Source: Phallus indusiatus
Taxonomy: Eukaryota; Basidiomycota; Agaricomycetes; Phallales; Phallaceae
NCBI GenBank assembly: GCA_027605045.1
Contig: JAQFWX010000005.1
Coordinates: 1,240,001 to 1,304,000, forward strand
DNA length: 64,000 nt
Reading direction: 5' to 3'
Shown: positions 46,161 through 60,400 of the stretch, piece by piece
Numbering within the stretch: position 1 is the stretch's first letter
Layout of the letters: each line of letters begins with the position of its first letter
The notes under the pieces: generated by a model
Told to the model about the DNA's origin: nothing
What the model saw: the letters and a program-made list of their open reading frames with translations, nothing else
Databases searched by the model: none
Program-made: the position numbers and the translations under genes

Positions 46161-48517
46161 ATGAGCACTGTCGTGACGATGACATTATCTCCTCATTCTG
46201 CGCCGGCACGCCAGCCCTCTCCGATCTCTATTCAAAGTTTTCCTACTTCAACCAAATCCTACCCCACGTCGACCCCCTCATTCTCGTCATCAGTACCTAA
46301 CGCGACTACATCACCACCTACCTCCAACGAGACCATTAATCCTTTACATACAATCTCTCAAAATGCTAAGCAAAAAGATATACCCGAAGATGAGAAGCGT
46401 CAAGCTGTCAGGAATGTTGCTGAACACTTGGATCCGTCTATAGATGGAAACGGATACTTGCCTCATGCCTTAACGGAGAAAGTCACAAGAACATTTGCTA
46501 CCGTTATTGACACTGTCTCGCTTCCTTCTGGCAACGACGCTCATGCTCACTCATCCCCTCTACCACTATCGGCTGTAGAGTCTGGAGAACCCCAACTCTC
46601 CCCGCTGTTGGACGATCGACCTGAAAGGAAGTCCAATACTGCGCCTCATATGCGACACTCCATCGCTGAAAATACACGACCTCAAGCCGCGTCTTCCTTG
46701 ACATTCCGTACTAATGGTGCTCTACCTAATCCTAATTCTGGATTTCAAGTCATTAGTCGACCGTCAGGAGAAGAATTGTCTTCAACCGCAAGTACCGGTG
46801 TATTGTTACATCCATCTAGCGCTTCCGGTCGGTTTTCCATTACTCCACGTAGAAATACCACAGGAAACGTAACCCAACGGCCAATGGACCAGCTGTCGTC
46901 TATGCGTGACCACTTGACCTCATATCGACCTTCAGATATGCCAGCTCTTGTCGATCCAGATATCTTGGAGCAAGCCAATCAGATAAGGAAGCAACGTATA
47001 AGCAAGCGAGTCAAGGCGCAAGCTCAGCTGGAAGCCGAGGCGCGAGCTCCTAAAGAAAAGGAGAGAGAGGAAGTCTTAGTCGGTAATCTCATAGGAGAAG
47101 ACCATGTCAACTATGTACTCATGTACAATATGTTAACCGGTATCCGAGTCGCTGTTTCAAGGTGTCAGGCCAAAATCCGACGGCCCTTGACTGACAGCGA
47201 TTTTACTGCTAGAAACAAATTCTCCTTTGATATGTTCGTGAACTTATTTATCACCGCTTTTTTCTTCGACTTGACACTAATCGACTCTACAGTATCGGTA
47301 ATGAATTGACACCGTCTGCCAAGTACGATTTTAAATTCAAGGATTACGCTCCTTGGGTCTTTCGTGAACTACGTGAAGACTACTTCCGCCTGGACCCAGC
47401 GGATTATCTCCTTTCCCTCACCGCTAAATATATTCTTTCAGAGCTGGGTAGCCCCGGAAAATCAGGATCGTTTTTCTATTTCTCTCGCGACTACCGGTTT
47501 ATCATCAAGACAATACATCATTCGGAGCACAAGTTTTTACTTAGCATCCTCAAAGAATACTACAACCATGTCAAATCAAACCCCAACACTCTTTTATCGC
47601 GTTTTTACGGCTTGCACCGTGTCAAACTCCCTCACGGACGAAAGATTCATTTTGTGATCATGAACAACCTTTTCCCGCCTCATCGTGATATTCATGAGAC
47701 ATATGATCTCAAAGGAAGTACAGTTGGTCGTTTATATCCGGAAGAAAAGGCCGCTCAAAATCCACGCGCGGTCCTGAAAGATCTCAACTGGATTGATCGG
47801 AAAAAACAATTAGAACTCGGTCCGGAAAAGCGTGCATACCTTGCGGAACAGCTGAAGCTTGATCTGGAATTTTTGAAGCAGATCAATGTGATGGACTACA
47901 GTTTACTTGTCGGAATTCATAACATGGAACGTGGTAACCGAGATAATTTACGTAGGAACACACTCAAAGTGTTTTCGGTACGTGGGTCATGTTGAAGGAT
48001 CCTTCATTTTTTTGAATTAAGCCATTCATTCAGCCCGATGTGGCCCATACTCGTCGGCGTTCGTCCCATGCTAAAATAAACCAACAAGACGCGGCTGCTC
48101 TGAAAAAAGCGATGCGAAAATTGGACCCAAAGGCCATAGGTACTGATGGGGACACTATGCGATTGTCCGATGAAGAACCTGTTGACGATCGACAGTATCT
48201 CATTTTCTACCAGGACGAAGGTGGCTATCGTGCAACAGACGAGATCAACGAACCCATTGATACAATATACTATCTGGGTATCATTGATATCTGTACACCG
48301 TACAACGTCGTAAAGAAGGCGGAACATTTCTGGAAGGGTCTTCGCGCTGATAGGGTGAGCTCAACACGATTTGCTCAATCTGCCCTTATGCTGATGTAGT
48401 TTGTTATAGCACAAAATTAGTCCGGTAGACCCAATCGAATATGCTCAACGATTCTATCATTTTTTAACCGCGATAATGCGCGGAGGTGAAGGCGGCGAAC
48501 GCTTCAAAGCCGAATAG
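46161..48517 (+). CDS. MSS4: Phosphatidylinositol-4-phosphate 5-kinase
   Basis: Makes PI(4,5)P2 at the plasma membrane, needed for actin organisation and cytokinesis (MSS4 in budding yeast, its3 in fission yeast). The ATG at 46161 ([15 protein letters not shown]) is the first usable start; the open frame extends upstream without another ATG. Residues 1 to about 300 are Ser/Pro-rich and disordered. The kinase domain follows: [40 protein letters not shown] with the ATP-binding Lys, [12 protein letters not shown], the catalytic [13 protein letters not shown], and after an intron [20 protein letters not shown] then AEHFWKGL in the activation-loop region. The last exon ends ERFKAE. The distance from the separase stop is only 158 bases. 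Confidence 0.94.
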
Positions 48518-49350
48518 CCAGTTTTCTCTCTTTATCCTGTCCCGTTTATTAATGTCTTCGTTTCTCAAGTTTTATCATCTTATTCTGATCGTTATTTTGT
48601 TAATTGCTGTTGCTTTCTGGTATTATTATTGAACGTTTTTGTCGGACATCTACATTAACCCCACACTCCTTTCATTCCGTTTTACTTGCATTGGCTGATC
48701 TCAATCTCGAGCTTTCATTGCCTCCACGTCCTTTACCTCATTCTTTTTTTTTTTTCCCTATCGTTCAACTGGTAGCTTTATATTCTCAGCTTAATTGTCC
48801 GAAATGATGACTCATGAAGAATAGTAATTGCAATTAAACAAATATATGAGCTTCTGCATTTTGAAAATGTCAGTGATTGCTTGACTTCTCAAGATCTCAT
48901 GACTTTGATTCAAATTGTCTGGGATATCGATATGCCTAGGGAGCTAGATGACATGATGCGTGGACGACGGCCGAAATATAAGCTGTCGATGTCTCCGTGA
49001 GACTAGTCCGCCAATAGCAGTCAAACCAATCTTTCAAATTTCTCAAAAGGATTTATTCTATGAACTACATAACTTGAGCCAAACTTGAACCTGACGCGGC
49101 TCGATGAAGCCCAGTTCAGAGTGACGGCGCGTGACAGCATCAAACCTTATTTGAGAGACATGTGACATCGTCTATGCGCCAAAAGTAAAATAAGGTTCAA
49201 GACGCAGTCTCTGTAGTCACGTGCAGCACGTGAGTGTCTAAGACAAGCGTATATAAGTCGCGTCTCGGTTGGTGGGTAGACTGTGTTCCACCACTACCAC
49301 TCCTATTCCTACGAGTACTCTCCACTCCCACCTTTGCCACCCTTTTACTT
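48518..49350. other. Intergenic spacer with histone H3 promoter at right end
   Basis: No gene is supported in 48,520-49,130. The H3 promoter elements from 49,141 are listed separately. Confidence 0.5.
49141..49257 (+). promoter_or_regulatory. Histone H3 promoter: paired 15-mer element, E2F-like site and TATA box
   Basis: TAAAATAAGGTTCAA at 49186-49200 is identical to the H2A-H2B promoter element. An inverted partial copy (CAAACCTTATTT) is at 49141-49152. GCGCCAAAA at 49177-49185 is the complement of TTTTGGCGC, an E2F-type site. The TATA box TATATAAG is at 49250-49257, 94 bases before the ATG. A CACGTGCAGCACGTG double palindrome lies between at 49219-49233. Confidence 0.72.
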
Positions 49351-49922
<572 letters not shown>

Positions 49923-50629
49923 CCGATTCTGTTTCTGTATTGTCTACAATATTATATTATTGTATTATTAGAATCCTATTCAGTAATAGAGACTTAGTTT
50001 CTCTAACACTTGACTGAGTTTCGTCTCACCATACAAAGCAAACGTGCTTAAGAAATTTGACAAATGGTATTGATGCATCTAGGTAAAGAGCTTTTCTTTA
50101 TTACGCTCCATCGCTGAGTGACGCCACCGTCAGCAAGTAATAACAGGTTGCTATGAATTTGACACTTACGATTATAATGTAGCAGCTTTTCGATAAGATC
50201 AACATGTGTTAACACCATCCTCCGACAGCAGTATCTTTTTAGCTGCAGTTCGTCCAATGCCTCACTTGATCAAGTTTGAACATCCTTTTTTTTCAACATG
50301 TACACAACAGAAAATTACGCACCCTTCCGGGACATCATCGGACAGTAGTTGCAAATATTTTTTCCATTTGTCTCCAATCACTTTACCACATGAGAAACAT
50401 CTGACTGGAATAATCTAATCAATAGTGATATTCAGAATAAAATCGTTGACATTGAGCTGTAAACTGACCATATTCTGTCTTGTGGCAATGGGCAGAAGCG
50501 GAGTGTGTATTTATTTGACTAAGCGCTGATGACCATTGCGGTCACGTGCCATAACGTGGTTTGTTTGTTTCGCGTTTACGACGCGTCGCGTCCTAAGACT
50601 AATCATCAATACCGACGAGGTCATTCAAT
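49923..50629. other. Intergenic spacer with CND1 promoter
   Basis: No gene is supported. An ACGCGT hexamer at 50581-50586, in a dense CG-rich context (GTTTACGACGCGTCGCGTCC), lies about 45 bases upstream of the CND1 start, the same motif as upstream of separase. Confidence 0.5.
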
Positions 50630-53600
50630 ATGACCTTCAACTTACAAGAAGAATGCCAATTGCTTCAACAAGACGCTCAGAATTATCCTATCTCTCGTGA
50701 TTATGACGTACAAGGTATGGATCCGGCTGGCGCGATGGAGCTACTAGAGGGTATGTTTCCGTAATCACTTAATTTGACATGGTCGACGAACCGTTGACGT
50801 GTATTCTTATTGAACAGGTGCCGTTGAAGCCATCAGCCAATCTTCCGATGCTATTGCGGACGAAGAAGTCTTTGACATCTACCGGTCTCTCCTAAAGTAA
50901 GCTAATTCAATTACTATATCTGAGAACATCTACCGATTCCGTTTTCTAGAGGATTGAGTGTTCTACGGAGTATGGCTTTAAACAAACTTCTGGATGCGAT
51001 TACCTCCGGTCTCTTGTCCGAAGTCGAATCAACTCAACGCACGCTCGATTCACCCGAAGATGCTAGCAACGTAGCCGAGCACAAAAGGCCCCTGGAACAT
51101 TACGCGTTCTTGTTACAGTGGTTTGTTTTATCTGCGGAGAAAGTATCACAGACCCAAAAGGCTCAAGCCCCCGCATCACCTGGGCCGGCAAAGCGCAAAG
51201 GAGCGAGCAACAAAGGCAAGAAGAAAGCACCAGCTGCTGGTGAAGCCGATGATGGCTCGGGTCCCTGGCATTGGGAACCTCATATTACGAATGTCCTCGC
51301 TGTTGTTTCTAAAGTTTTAAGACTGAAAACACACCGGGTCTGGGTGCAAACATCTGAGAGAGATGCGTTTATCAAGTGAGCACTTTGGAGCGTTAAACGT
51401 CGAATCGAGACACTGATTTTGTCTTCAAGCTGTATAACCCGACCTGCCTATTATATCACTGAGTCAGAAACGTACATGAAACAGAATGACATTCGCTTGG
51501 GTGTCTACAAAGTTATCTGCCTTGCTGTGAAACATCACGGTCATGGTTTCGGGGCTCAAATATCGATCATGCAATGTCTGCAGTATTACGAACATTTATC
51601 GGAACCAATGGCAGAAGCCCTTACGGTCCTTGCTAAGGAGTTTGATCACACTCAGCTTGCGGAAGAGATTTTACGGTAGGCTTCTCTTCCACAATTAGTC
51701 CGGGAAAAAAGTTCATTCTCTTTAGAGAAATTGCAGGCAAACAATTCGGCGGTCAAGATACAAAAGGACCTCGGTCATTCTCGCGCTTTTTGGTTCGACT
51801 CGGGGAACTTTCTCCTCGTATTATTCTGAAGCAGATCAGCCTTCTCCTTGCACATCTGGACAGCGAGGTAAATTGTTAATATAATTTTTGTATACTTTTT
51901 CTTAATCATTTCTCAAGTCTTATCCTATGCGTATGGCGCTAGTTGAGATAATTGGGATGCTTATTCGAGAGATTGCGACATCAGACGAAGGTGAACAAGA
52001 GCAAGAAGCCCGAGAAAAGAAGATTTCCGGTTTCTTTGAGCTTATTACCGAACGATTTTTGGATATGAGTAGCTATGTCCGTGCCAAGGTTATTAACACC
52101 TTGAGCCGACTTTGCGAGTGCGTACGGGGTTCACAAGTTTACTTTCAGTTTTCCGACAATAGATTTTCAGACTTTCGACAACAAAGTTCCCGATACAACG
52201 TCTTGCAATCACAGAACTGACGACTGGTGCTTTAGAAGATAAAGCATCTTCCGTGCGTCGATACGCGATTGCGTTATTGACCAAGTTGATACTTACCCAT
52301 CCGTATGGTGTCATGCATGGAGGTCTATTACGTATGCATGACTGGAAAGAAAGATACGATAACGTGTCGGCGGAACTGAAGGATGCGGAGAAGGCTATTG
52401 AGGATGAAGTTGCGAATGAAGAAGACGATGGTGAAGGGGACGAAGATGAGACAGGGGAAGAAGATGCGATGGAAGAAGATGAAAGACCGGAGGAAGACGA
52501 AGAGGTAGCAGAGACGGAGGCAGAGGCGGAAGGCGACTCAGAGCGAAGGCATGACGACGAAGAAGACAACGATGTCACCCCCAAAAAAGCGAAGCAGGGT
52601 TCTAAAAACAAAAAAGGAAAAAAGAAGGGGAAATCGAAACGTAAATCCACAGGACGTGGTCTTGATATATCTGCCATGACGAACGAACAAGCAGCGCTTG
52701 CGGCACTCGAAAGCAATCACCTTCTTCAATTGAAACTACGAAAAAGATATTATTCGGAAGCTATGAGTTTTATCAGGATGATCGAAAGCGCTATGGAAGT
52801 TATTACACAACTTCTGGGATCTAAGAACAAACCTGAAGTTTTGGAAGCCATGGATTTTTTCAAGGTTGCCCATGAATATGAGCTCGCAAACGCTGAGGTA
52901 GGACTATTATACAGAAATTATCCTGCGTTAATCTTTTTTTTTTCGTAGATCGGTATCAAAAAGATGCTTCACCTTATTTGGTCAAAGGATAACAATTCGA
53001 CAACCGAAGATGGCGCCGAGTTGAAAGGCATTCGATCCAGGCTTATTGAATGTTACCGCAGTCTTTATTTTGATCCGTTGCCAGACATGGAGCCTAAGCA
53101 GCAAGTCAACCGAATCGCAAAAAACATGATTCAGTAAGGTTGCACCTTCTCTGTTTGACCTAACTCATAGTGTTTTTTCCTTCGTTAAAACATAGACTCA
53201 CGTACGATGCGACTTTGGCAGAGCTCACGTCCCTAGAGGAGCTTATTCGTACTATGACGGAGGATAATCAGATCCATCAAGACGTTATTGCCAAATTATG
53301 GCAGGTCTATAGTACGTGGAAGTATCGTGAATAATGGAATTTGTTTTTCAATGGACGAAAATGCTAGGTTCAGAAAAGCAGCTTCCGAAAAACCAAAGGA
53401 GAGGCGCTATCATTATCCTTGGAATGCTCGCTGTAGCGAAACGCCATGTTGTAAGCGAACGAGTTGATGTGCTGCTTAAAGTGGGTTTGGGCCCACTTGG
53501 AAAAGTAAGTGCAGATAATGACAATTATCTATTTCTTTTCTGATCAGCGTTGCTCTCATAGGCCGATCTAACTCTGGCACGTTATACTTGTATTGCACTA

Positions 53601-55812
53601 CAAAGGCTTAATGGCAGCATAAAGAACGTCAAAGGTAATCTCGTTCGATTTGCTAGATGCAATTGATTAAATGTATGCAGGATCCTTACTGGACAAGTCA
53701 GTTCGTTTGCCCATGGATAACCCCATTTTCCGAAAATTGCAAGATATGATTGAACATCCATGCAGGTCGAAAGACTGGTAGGGACCCAGCTTTTATACTC
53801 GTATATCTAGGCTCACAATTTTGTCAAGGTTTGGTATGGCCGAACAGGCTATCAATACAATTTATCTTCTCGGCGATCATCCCGATCGACTTTGCAATGA
53901 TTTGATCAAGAATCTGGCACGTCGAGCCTTTAACAAGAATTCTAGCCCTTCCCCACAGTCGCAATCTGAAGTCTCTCAAACACAGGCTCCAGTAGATGAG
54001 GATGCTATGGAAGAAGACGTTGAAGTGAATGAATTGGTACAACCTGAGGGAAGAGCGGGGAGCATGGCTCCTGGGACTGGTCGGAATTCACAAACACCCG
54101 CTGCTAGTATTGGCTCCCGGGGAGCTTCACAGTCTTTGGCTCGGACACCAGCTCCGGTTGATTTGGGCGACGCCTTTCTTCTAAGTCAGCTAATTTTCGT
54201 GGTCGGACATGTCGCTATCAAGCATATTGTATACTTGGAGATTGTTGAGAAAGAGTGTAAACGTCAGAAGGAGGAAAAAGACAAAGAAGAAAAAAGCAAG
54301 AATAAAGGTAATTGGTGTCGATGATTTATTTAAAAAAACTGGTCCATGGCTCATGTGCTCGGTAATTAGCTAAAAAATCGGGGTCAAAAGAGGTTGCAGA
54401 AGAGCTTGATCAGGTCGCTGGTAATGCTGAAGATGAGATTGGTGAACGTATAGCTGCGGTACGAGAGACGGAGCTATTGTATGGGCCAGAGTCTTTACTG
54501 GCTTTGTTTGGACCCATGATAATGCATATTGCTGGAAGTCCACATATTTTCAAGGTGAGCGAACTTTCCCATCGCCAAAATGGAATTAACTTTTTAAAAT
54601 TCCCTTGCGCACAGAATCAATTACTACGTACGACAGCAACACTTTCCTTTAGCAAATTTCTATGCGTCAGCTCTCAATTCTGCGATCAGCATTATCGACT
54701 GCTATTCAAGATTTTGGAGACTTCGAACGATCCCAATATTCGAAGCAACATTGTCATTGCTCTGGGAGATGTCGCAGTTTCTTTCAGCAACATTTTCGAT
54801 GAAAACAGCGATGCATTATATAAAGGCCTTTCGGATCGTGATATGGTTGTCAAGAAAAATACTTTGATGGTTCTTACACATCTCATTTTGAATGGCATGA
54901 TCAAAGTCAAGGGACAGTTGGGAGAAATGGCAAAGTGCTTGGAAGATACAGATACTCGGATTGCAGACCTTGCGCGACTATTTTTCACGGAGTTGTCCAC
55001 AAAGGATAACGCGATTTATAACAACTTACCCGATGGTTTGTCAATTTTTATGGTTTTGTTACTGAGGAGGGATTTTACTTTGATTTTTAGTTATTAGCCA
55101 TCTCTCAACGGGTACTCATGCCGTCGATGAGGAGACGTTCCGAAGTACCATGAAGTATATTTTCTCTTTCATTGAAAAGGTACGCGGATCGCTACCCTCC
55201 AAGCAAAAGGGCCCATCCGCTGATTTTTTCGAAAGGAAAAGCAAGCGGAAAACATTGTTGACAAGCTTTGTCAACGATTCCGACTCGCTGACGAACCTCG
55301 TCAGTGGCGTGACATCGCGTTCTGTTTATCTCTTTTGCCTTACAAGTCAGAACGGTCGGTTAAAAAGCTTGTCGAAAGTCTTCCCTTTTATCAGGATAAA
55401 TTGCATGAGGGAGAAGTCTTTGAGAGGTTCAACGAAATTCTTACTAAAGTAGGGTTAGAATTTTATTTCCTTTTCTCAGTGAGCTTATATTTTTGTGTTT
55501 AGGCTCGTGCCAATAAATCTAGTAATAAACCTGATTCCGAATTAAACGAGTTTGAAGGAGTGAGTTGTTAAATCAACTCGTAACCTCTTTTGTTCTTCTG
55601 ACTATTTGCAGATCCTGAATGAGTACAAAGAAAAAGGAGATGAAGATAAGGCATTAGAGAAACGAGTAGAGAATAAGAAGGCAGCAGCAAAGAGGCGTGC
55701 ATCGAAACGAGGTATGTCTTTAGCTGTGTGGATAGTACACTTATTATTTACGCAACTCTTAGCGGCGCCTGCCAGGCGAGGTAGACCTCGTCGAGTTGAT
55801 GATGACGAGTAG
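50630..55812 (+). CDS. CND1: Condensin complex subunit 1 (Cnd1/Ycs4, CAP-D2)
   Basis: HEAT-repeat non-SMC subunit of condensin, which compacts mitotic chromosomes and binds nucleosomal DNA. The start ATG at 50630 gives MTFNLQEECQLLQQDAQNYP. Family features include AFLLQWFVLSAEK, the NDIRLGVYKVICLAVKHHGH region, ERFLDMSSYVRAKVINTLSR, ELTTGALEDKASSVRRYAIA-type HEAT helices and, in the C-terminal half, NDPNIRSNIVIALGDVAVSF followed by DRDMVVKKNTLMVLTHLILN. Two low-complexity inserts stand out: a Lys/Ala/Pro linker near 51,170-51,250 and a long acidic run followed by a Lys-rich run at 52,380-52,650. The C-terminus is basic then acidic (RRGRPRRVDDDE). Many short exons; not every junction was checked. 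Confidence 0.92.
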
Positions 55813-55943
55813 AAGACTGCATTTGTATTTCTATTCTAACTATGTACTGTAATTCTATGTTAATTTATGCATAAATGACTTGATTTAATATCATATGGAT
55901 TTGTGAATAATCAGATTGGCCTCAGGCGGAGCAGTGAACGCAA

Positions 55944-56014
55944 GCATTAATGGGGTAGTGGTAACCTCGGTCGTTGCCATCGACCGGCCGCGAGTTCGAT
56001 TCTCGCTTAATGCA
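55944..56014 (+). tRNA. tRNA-Gly(GCC)
   Basis: 71-nt cloverleaf. Acceptor GCATTAA/TTAATGC is perfectly paired. D stem GGGT/ACCT, anticodon stem GGTCG/CGACC and loop TTGCCAT give anticodon GCC. T arm GCGAG-TTCGATT-CTCGC. No intron. It begins 131 bases past the CND1 stop. Confidence 0.94.
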
Positions 56015-56019
56015 TTTTT
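56015..56019 (+). terminator. Pol III terminator of tRNA-Gly
   Basis: Five T directly after the discriminator base. Confidence 0.7.
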
Positions 56020-57407
56020 GTTTCTAAAGCCGTTTCCTCGTCTAGAAATAGAAACTTGAACTCATTCAAGTGCCCAATGGAAAAATATACCCAATCGTTT
56101 TCTCATACAAAAATACCTTATCAATCGATGCTATACATAGAAGCGACGGGTGTGATCCGAACAAGGAATTCTATGTATTAAGATATGCAACTGCAATAAT
56201 TCACTTCTCCGCTAGTTTGAAAATGGAACGTGTTCAATATCGGACTTCGTTTTTATTTGAATCCAGGGTTAGACATAGTATGTATATTTAAAGATTCTAT
56301 TCTTCCGCCATTTCGACCGCGACAACGACGAATGAATGAAACCTGTCAGTGTAGGTTGGCGGTCCGGGAAGCTTGTGAAGTTAGAAAGCAACAAGCTCAA
56401 CCCCTTGACCCTTAGCATTTTTTTCACATTTTCACTAGAATATATGCCACGTATTCAGGTCGATTATCCGTACTAGCAGTGGACCTACTCGACACGAAGA
56501 GGCACAAAACGCAACCCGCAGACTGTCCTGAGATCAGATCCGGACCAGGTGAAGCGGTGCAATTGGCCCACTAGATATGATGATCGAGGACCATGATTGG
56601 GTCGACACAACTGGCGTTTGGAATTCGAAGCTAGTGTATCGCTTTGCACCGTGTATATCAATGTATCAATGTCCCTGCCTTTCTCTTCAACCTTCTGAGT
56701 CAGGTTACGCTACGAACGGGAGTTTTGAAATGCCTTCCATACATGTCGATCATCATGGTCTGCTTGAGAATGTCATGTCGCACGGCGCGTCCTGTTTCAA
56801 TTGGATGTTCGAACTTCTTTTCTTTTTGATCGAAAAAATACAACTGGAAGATGAAGTAAATTTACACTGAATTTCGTGCGTCATTCGGATGTGAGAGTGA
56901 ATAAGAAGTCCAAGCCTCCCATTTGAGATCCACTGAGGCGCTTCTGCGCAGCTGCATAGCCTCGCATGGCTTACACTTGGATTTCGACAAAAGGACAAAT
57001 GGTCCCATCGAACTGAAGCGGTGCTAGTTCGTTATTCTAAGCACAAGTCCAAGGCCCTAACAGGTTCCAAGACTGAAGGTGTCACGGTTGCCGTCGGACC
57101 AAACAAATTGGCGTTTGCCAATGTCCGGTGTCATCCCTAGCCAATTTACCTTATCGAAAACTCGATCTTCAAGAAATTGTTTCGATTTCATCGGCTACTT
57201 TCTTAATCAAAGCAGCGCCAATGCTATAATAGGGCCACTATTGTTACATAGGCGATGATTTACGTCGTTTGTTGTGTTAAGCGTGAGAACCTTTGTCGGA
57301 GTTTTAAGCCATTGAATTAAAGGGCTTTCAAAAGGCTCATTCGAGCATATATAAATTCTTCAGCCTCGCCGTACATTCCTTCCTTTGACCCTTCTTCTCC
57401 GCTCAAC
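56020..57407. other. 1.4 kb intergenic spacer
   Basis: No gene is supported. Open frames at 56,070-56,291 and 56,577-56,870 lack family resemblance, introns or composition bias. The last 300 bases are the CSC1 promoter; a possible TATA box (ATATATAAATTC) lies at about 57,347, some 60 bases before the split start codon. Confidence 0.5.
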
Positions 57408-60400
57408 ATGTATGTCGCTTTTCTCCTGCTAATTCTGCAGATAAAACTCACTTTTCTCCAGGTCCAACAGCATGGAAGGCATACAGTCGCAGGCTCCAAA
57501 CAACTCTACAGCCTCCTTTGTGACCTCTCTCGTTTTCAATGCTGCTGTTTTCGGTGCCGAAATTTTGGCATTTACACTCCTTAGAAGATACTTCAAAACA
57601 GTCTATGAACCCCGTACTTTCCTAGTACCCCCAGAGTAAGTATTACAACCCTTGCGTCATTTCGCGACCCTGGCAGTGGAGTCTCAAGAAATCTTCACTG
57701 TCTCGTTTGCTTGTTCAAGAAACAAATATCTCTTTTCCTTCTGTTTCTTTTTTGTACCCGTACTGATGATTGCGATTACTACAGCAAACGATCTCCGCCC
57801 TTGCCACAGGATTGGTTCGGGTGGACAATCGCGGTGTTTAATGCAGATCCGAAACAAATAATGCACCAAAATGGTCTTGATTCGTACATGTTCGTCCGGT
57901 TTGTGCGAAGTCAGTTGTTTCAATTATTATTCTCTTCATTATACTGATTCGTCATTTTTTCTAGTGATGGTCAAAATTCTCCTCCCGATCTGGGTAATCA
58001 GTTGGGCTGTCTTAATGCCCGTCACCAGCGTACATACCGGAGTGCCTGGTAATACCGGCTTGGTCATGTTCACTTTTGGAAATGTTGCTCCCAAAGACTC
58101 TGTTCGTTATTCTGCCCACTTAGTCCTCGCATGGGTATTCACTTGTAAGTATTCCCGTACTTTCTTTTGAATTAGATATCGTATTAAACAATATTTTTTA
58201 GTCTACATACTATACGTGCTTTACACCGAACTCCACAATTTCATAAGCATTCGCCAACACTACCTTGTTGATAAGGCACACTCTTCAACGGCGCAGGCCA
58301 ACACCCTTCTCATTACTGGCATCCCACAAAGATACCTGAGCGAGGAAGCTCTTATTAATCTCTTCAAGCATGTTCCAGGCGGTGTCAGAAAGGTTTGGCT
58401 GAACCACGAATTGAAGGACTTGCCTGGCATTTATGATCGTCGCATTTCGGCTTGCAACAAACTTGAATCCGCCGAACACAATCTCATCAAGACCGCTATC
58501 AAATTGCACAAGAAAAACCCCACCAAGGATAATGCTGGCTCCGCCGACGTTGAACAAAGCGTCGCATTAGCGGACCGTCTTGTTCCTAGAAAGAAGCGTC
58601 CTACCCATCGTTTACCCTTAAGCTTTATGCCTTTTTCATTGCCATTGATCGGGAAAAAAGTAGACACCATTGACTGGGCACGTACCGAAATTGTGCAAAC
58701 AACCAATGTCCTCGAGGCCGAGAGAGCCATACTGCGTTCCGAGGTCCGAGCCAGTCGCAAGAAACGTCTCCTCTCATTGAAACGCACCACCAACGAAGAT
58801 GAACCCGAGGTTTACAACAAGTACCCACCGTTGAATTCCGCTTTCATTTTATTCCGTCAACAAATTGGTGCCCATATGGCAGCGCAGGCCCTTGTCCATC
58901 ATGAGCCTTATCGCATGGTAGGGAAGTACATTGAAATTTCCCCGGATGATGTCGTCTGGGGCAACCTCGGTCTCAACCCATACGAGATTCTTATTCGTCG
59001 CGCTATCAGTTTCGGTCTCACTGCTGCACTTATCATCGGTTGGGCAATTCCAGGTCCGTGGTTCTTCTTGTCTGCGTAAACTATCATATTTATATGAACC
59101 ATGATGTAGTGTCGTTTGTTGGTTTCGTTTCAAATGTTGCCCAACTCTGTAAAACTTACAAATGGCTCGCGTGGCTCTGCACTCTTCCAAAACCAGTTGT
59201 CGGTATTATACAGGGCATTCTACCGTCTGTTCTCCTCGCTGTTTTGTTCATTTTGCTGCCCATCGTATTACGATTGTTTGCGCGCTTCGAAGGAATTCCT
59301 ACTCGAGCTGGCATTGAACTCAGTCTCATGACACGATTGTTCATTTTCCAAGTTGTTGTAAGTCTTGAAATGGTTTTACTATTTTCAGTACCAGCTCAGC
59401 GATATTGTTTCTATAGCATGGTTTCTTGGTTGTGACAATCAGTTCGGGTATTATCGCTGCTCTTCCACAATTGGTCAAGAATCCTTCTTCTGTACCGTCA
59501 TTGCTTGCCCAAAAGCTCCCGAACGCCAGTACATTCTTCCTCACATATATCAGTAAGCAATGAATAATGCTTGTGCGCCGCGCTTTACTTATCGATTTGT
59601 TAGTCCTTCAGGGTTTGTCCGGTACTGCGGGTGGATTCCTTACGATTGTATCCCTCGCATTGTACTACGTCAAACTCTTCATTCTCGGCTCTACACCTCG
59701 GTCCATTTACAACATTAAGTATGCCCTTGCGAATGTTGCGTGGGGAACAACTTACCCGGCTGTCACCCTTCTTGTTGTTATCAGTAAGTTTGAAAAACTG
59801 TGGAACCCCCGATGAATCGTACTGATTTCTATTTACGAAAAGCCTTCGGATATATGATTATCTCGCCCATCATCAACGGTCTCGCGTGCTTCACGTTCTT
59901 CCTCTTCTACATGCTCTACAAGTACCTCTTCCTTTGGCAGTTGGATATGCCACCATCGGGAGATACGGGCGGTTTGTTCTTTGCGAAAGCCATTCAACAT
60001 ACCTTTGTTGGCTTGTATGTCCAACAAATATGCTTGTGTGCCTTGTTCTTCTTGTCCCGAGGCCAGAACATGAAAGCCTCCGCCATACCAGAGGGTGCTT
60101 TGATGGTCGTTCTTATCGCTTTCACCGTACGTGCCTAAGTCCAACTTCGCGTCATACTTGTGTATTTATTTCAACTTGTTTTTTTTTTTTATGGGGGAAC
60201 AGGCTGCCTTTAATTATCTTCTGAATTCGTCATTCCAACATTTATTGCACTCTCTGCCTTTGACTCTCGCAGATCGTGCCCACGAGATGCCGGAGGAACT
60301 CCAGCAGCCCGTTGTAGAAGAGCAGGACAGATCTCACGAAGAAGAAGTCGGCGAGAATAGCGAAGAAAAGGCTGCATTGACTGGCGTTAAACCGCACTCG

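Noticed and set aside
52093..52716. 207-codon reverse-strand open frame rich in Ser
   Set aside because: It is the antisense shadow of the acidic Asp/Glu run in CND1; GAN codons read backwards give Ser/Phe-rich frames.
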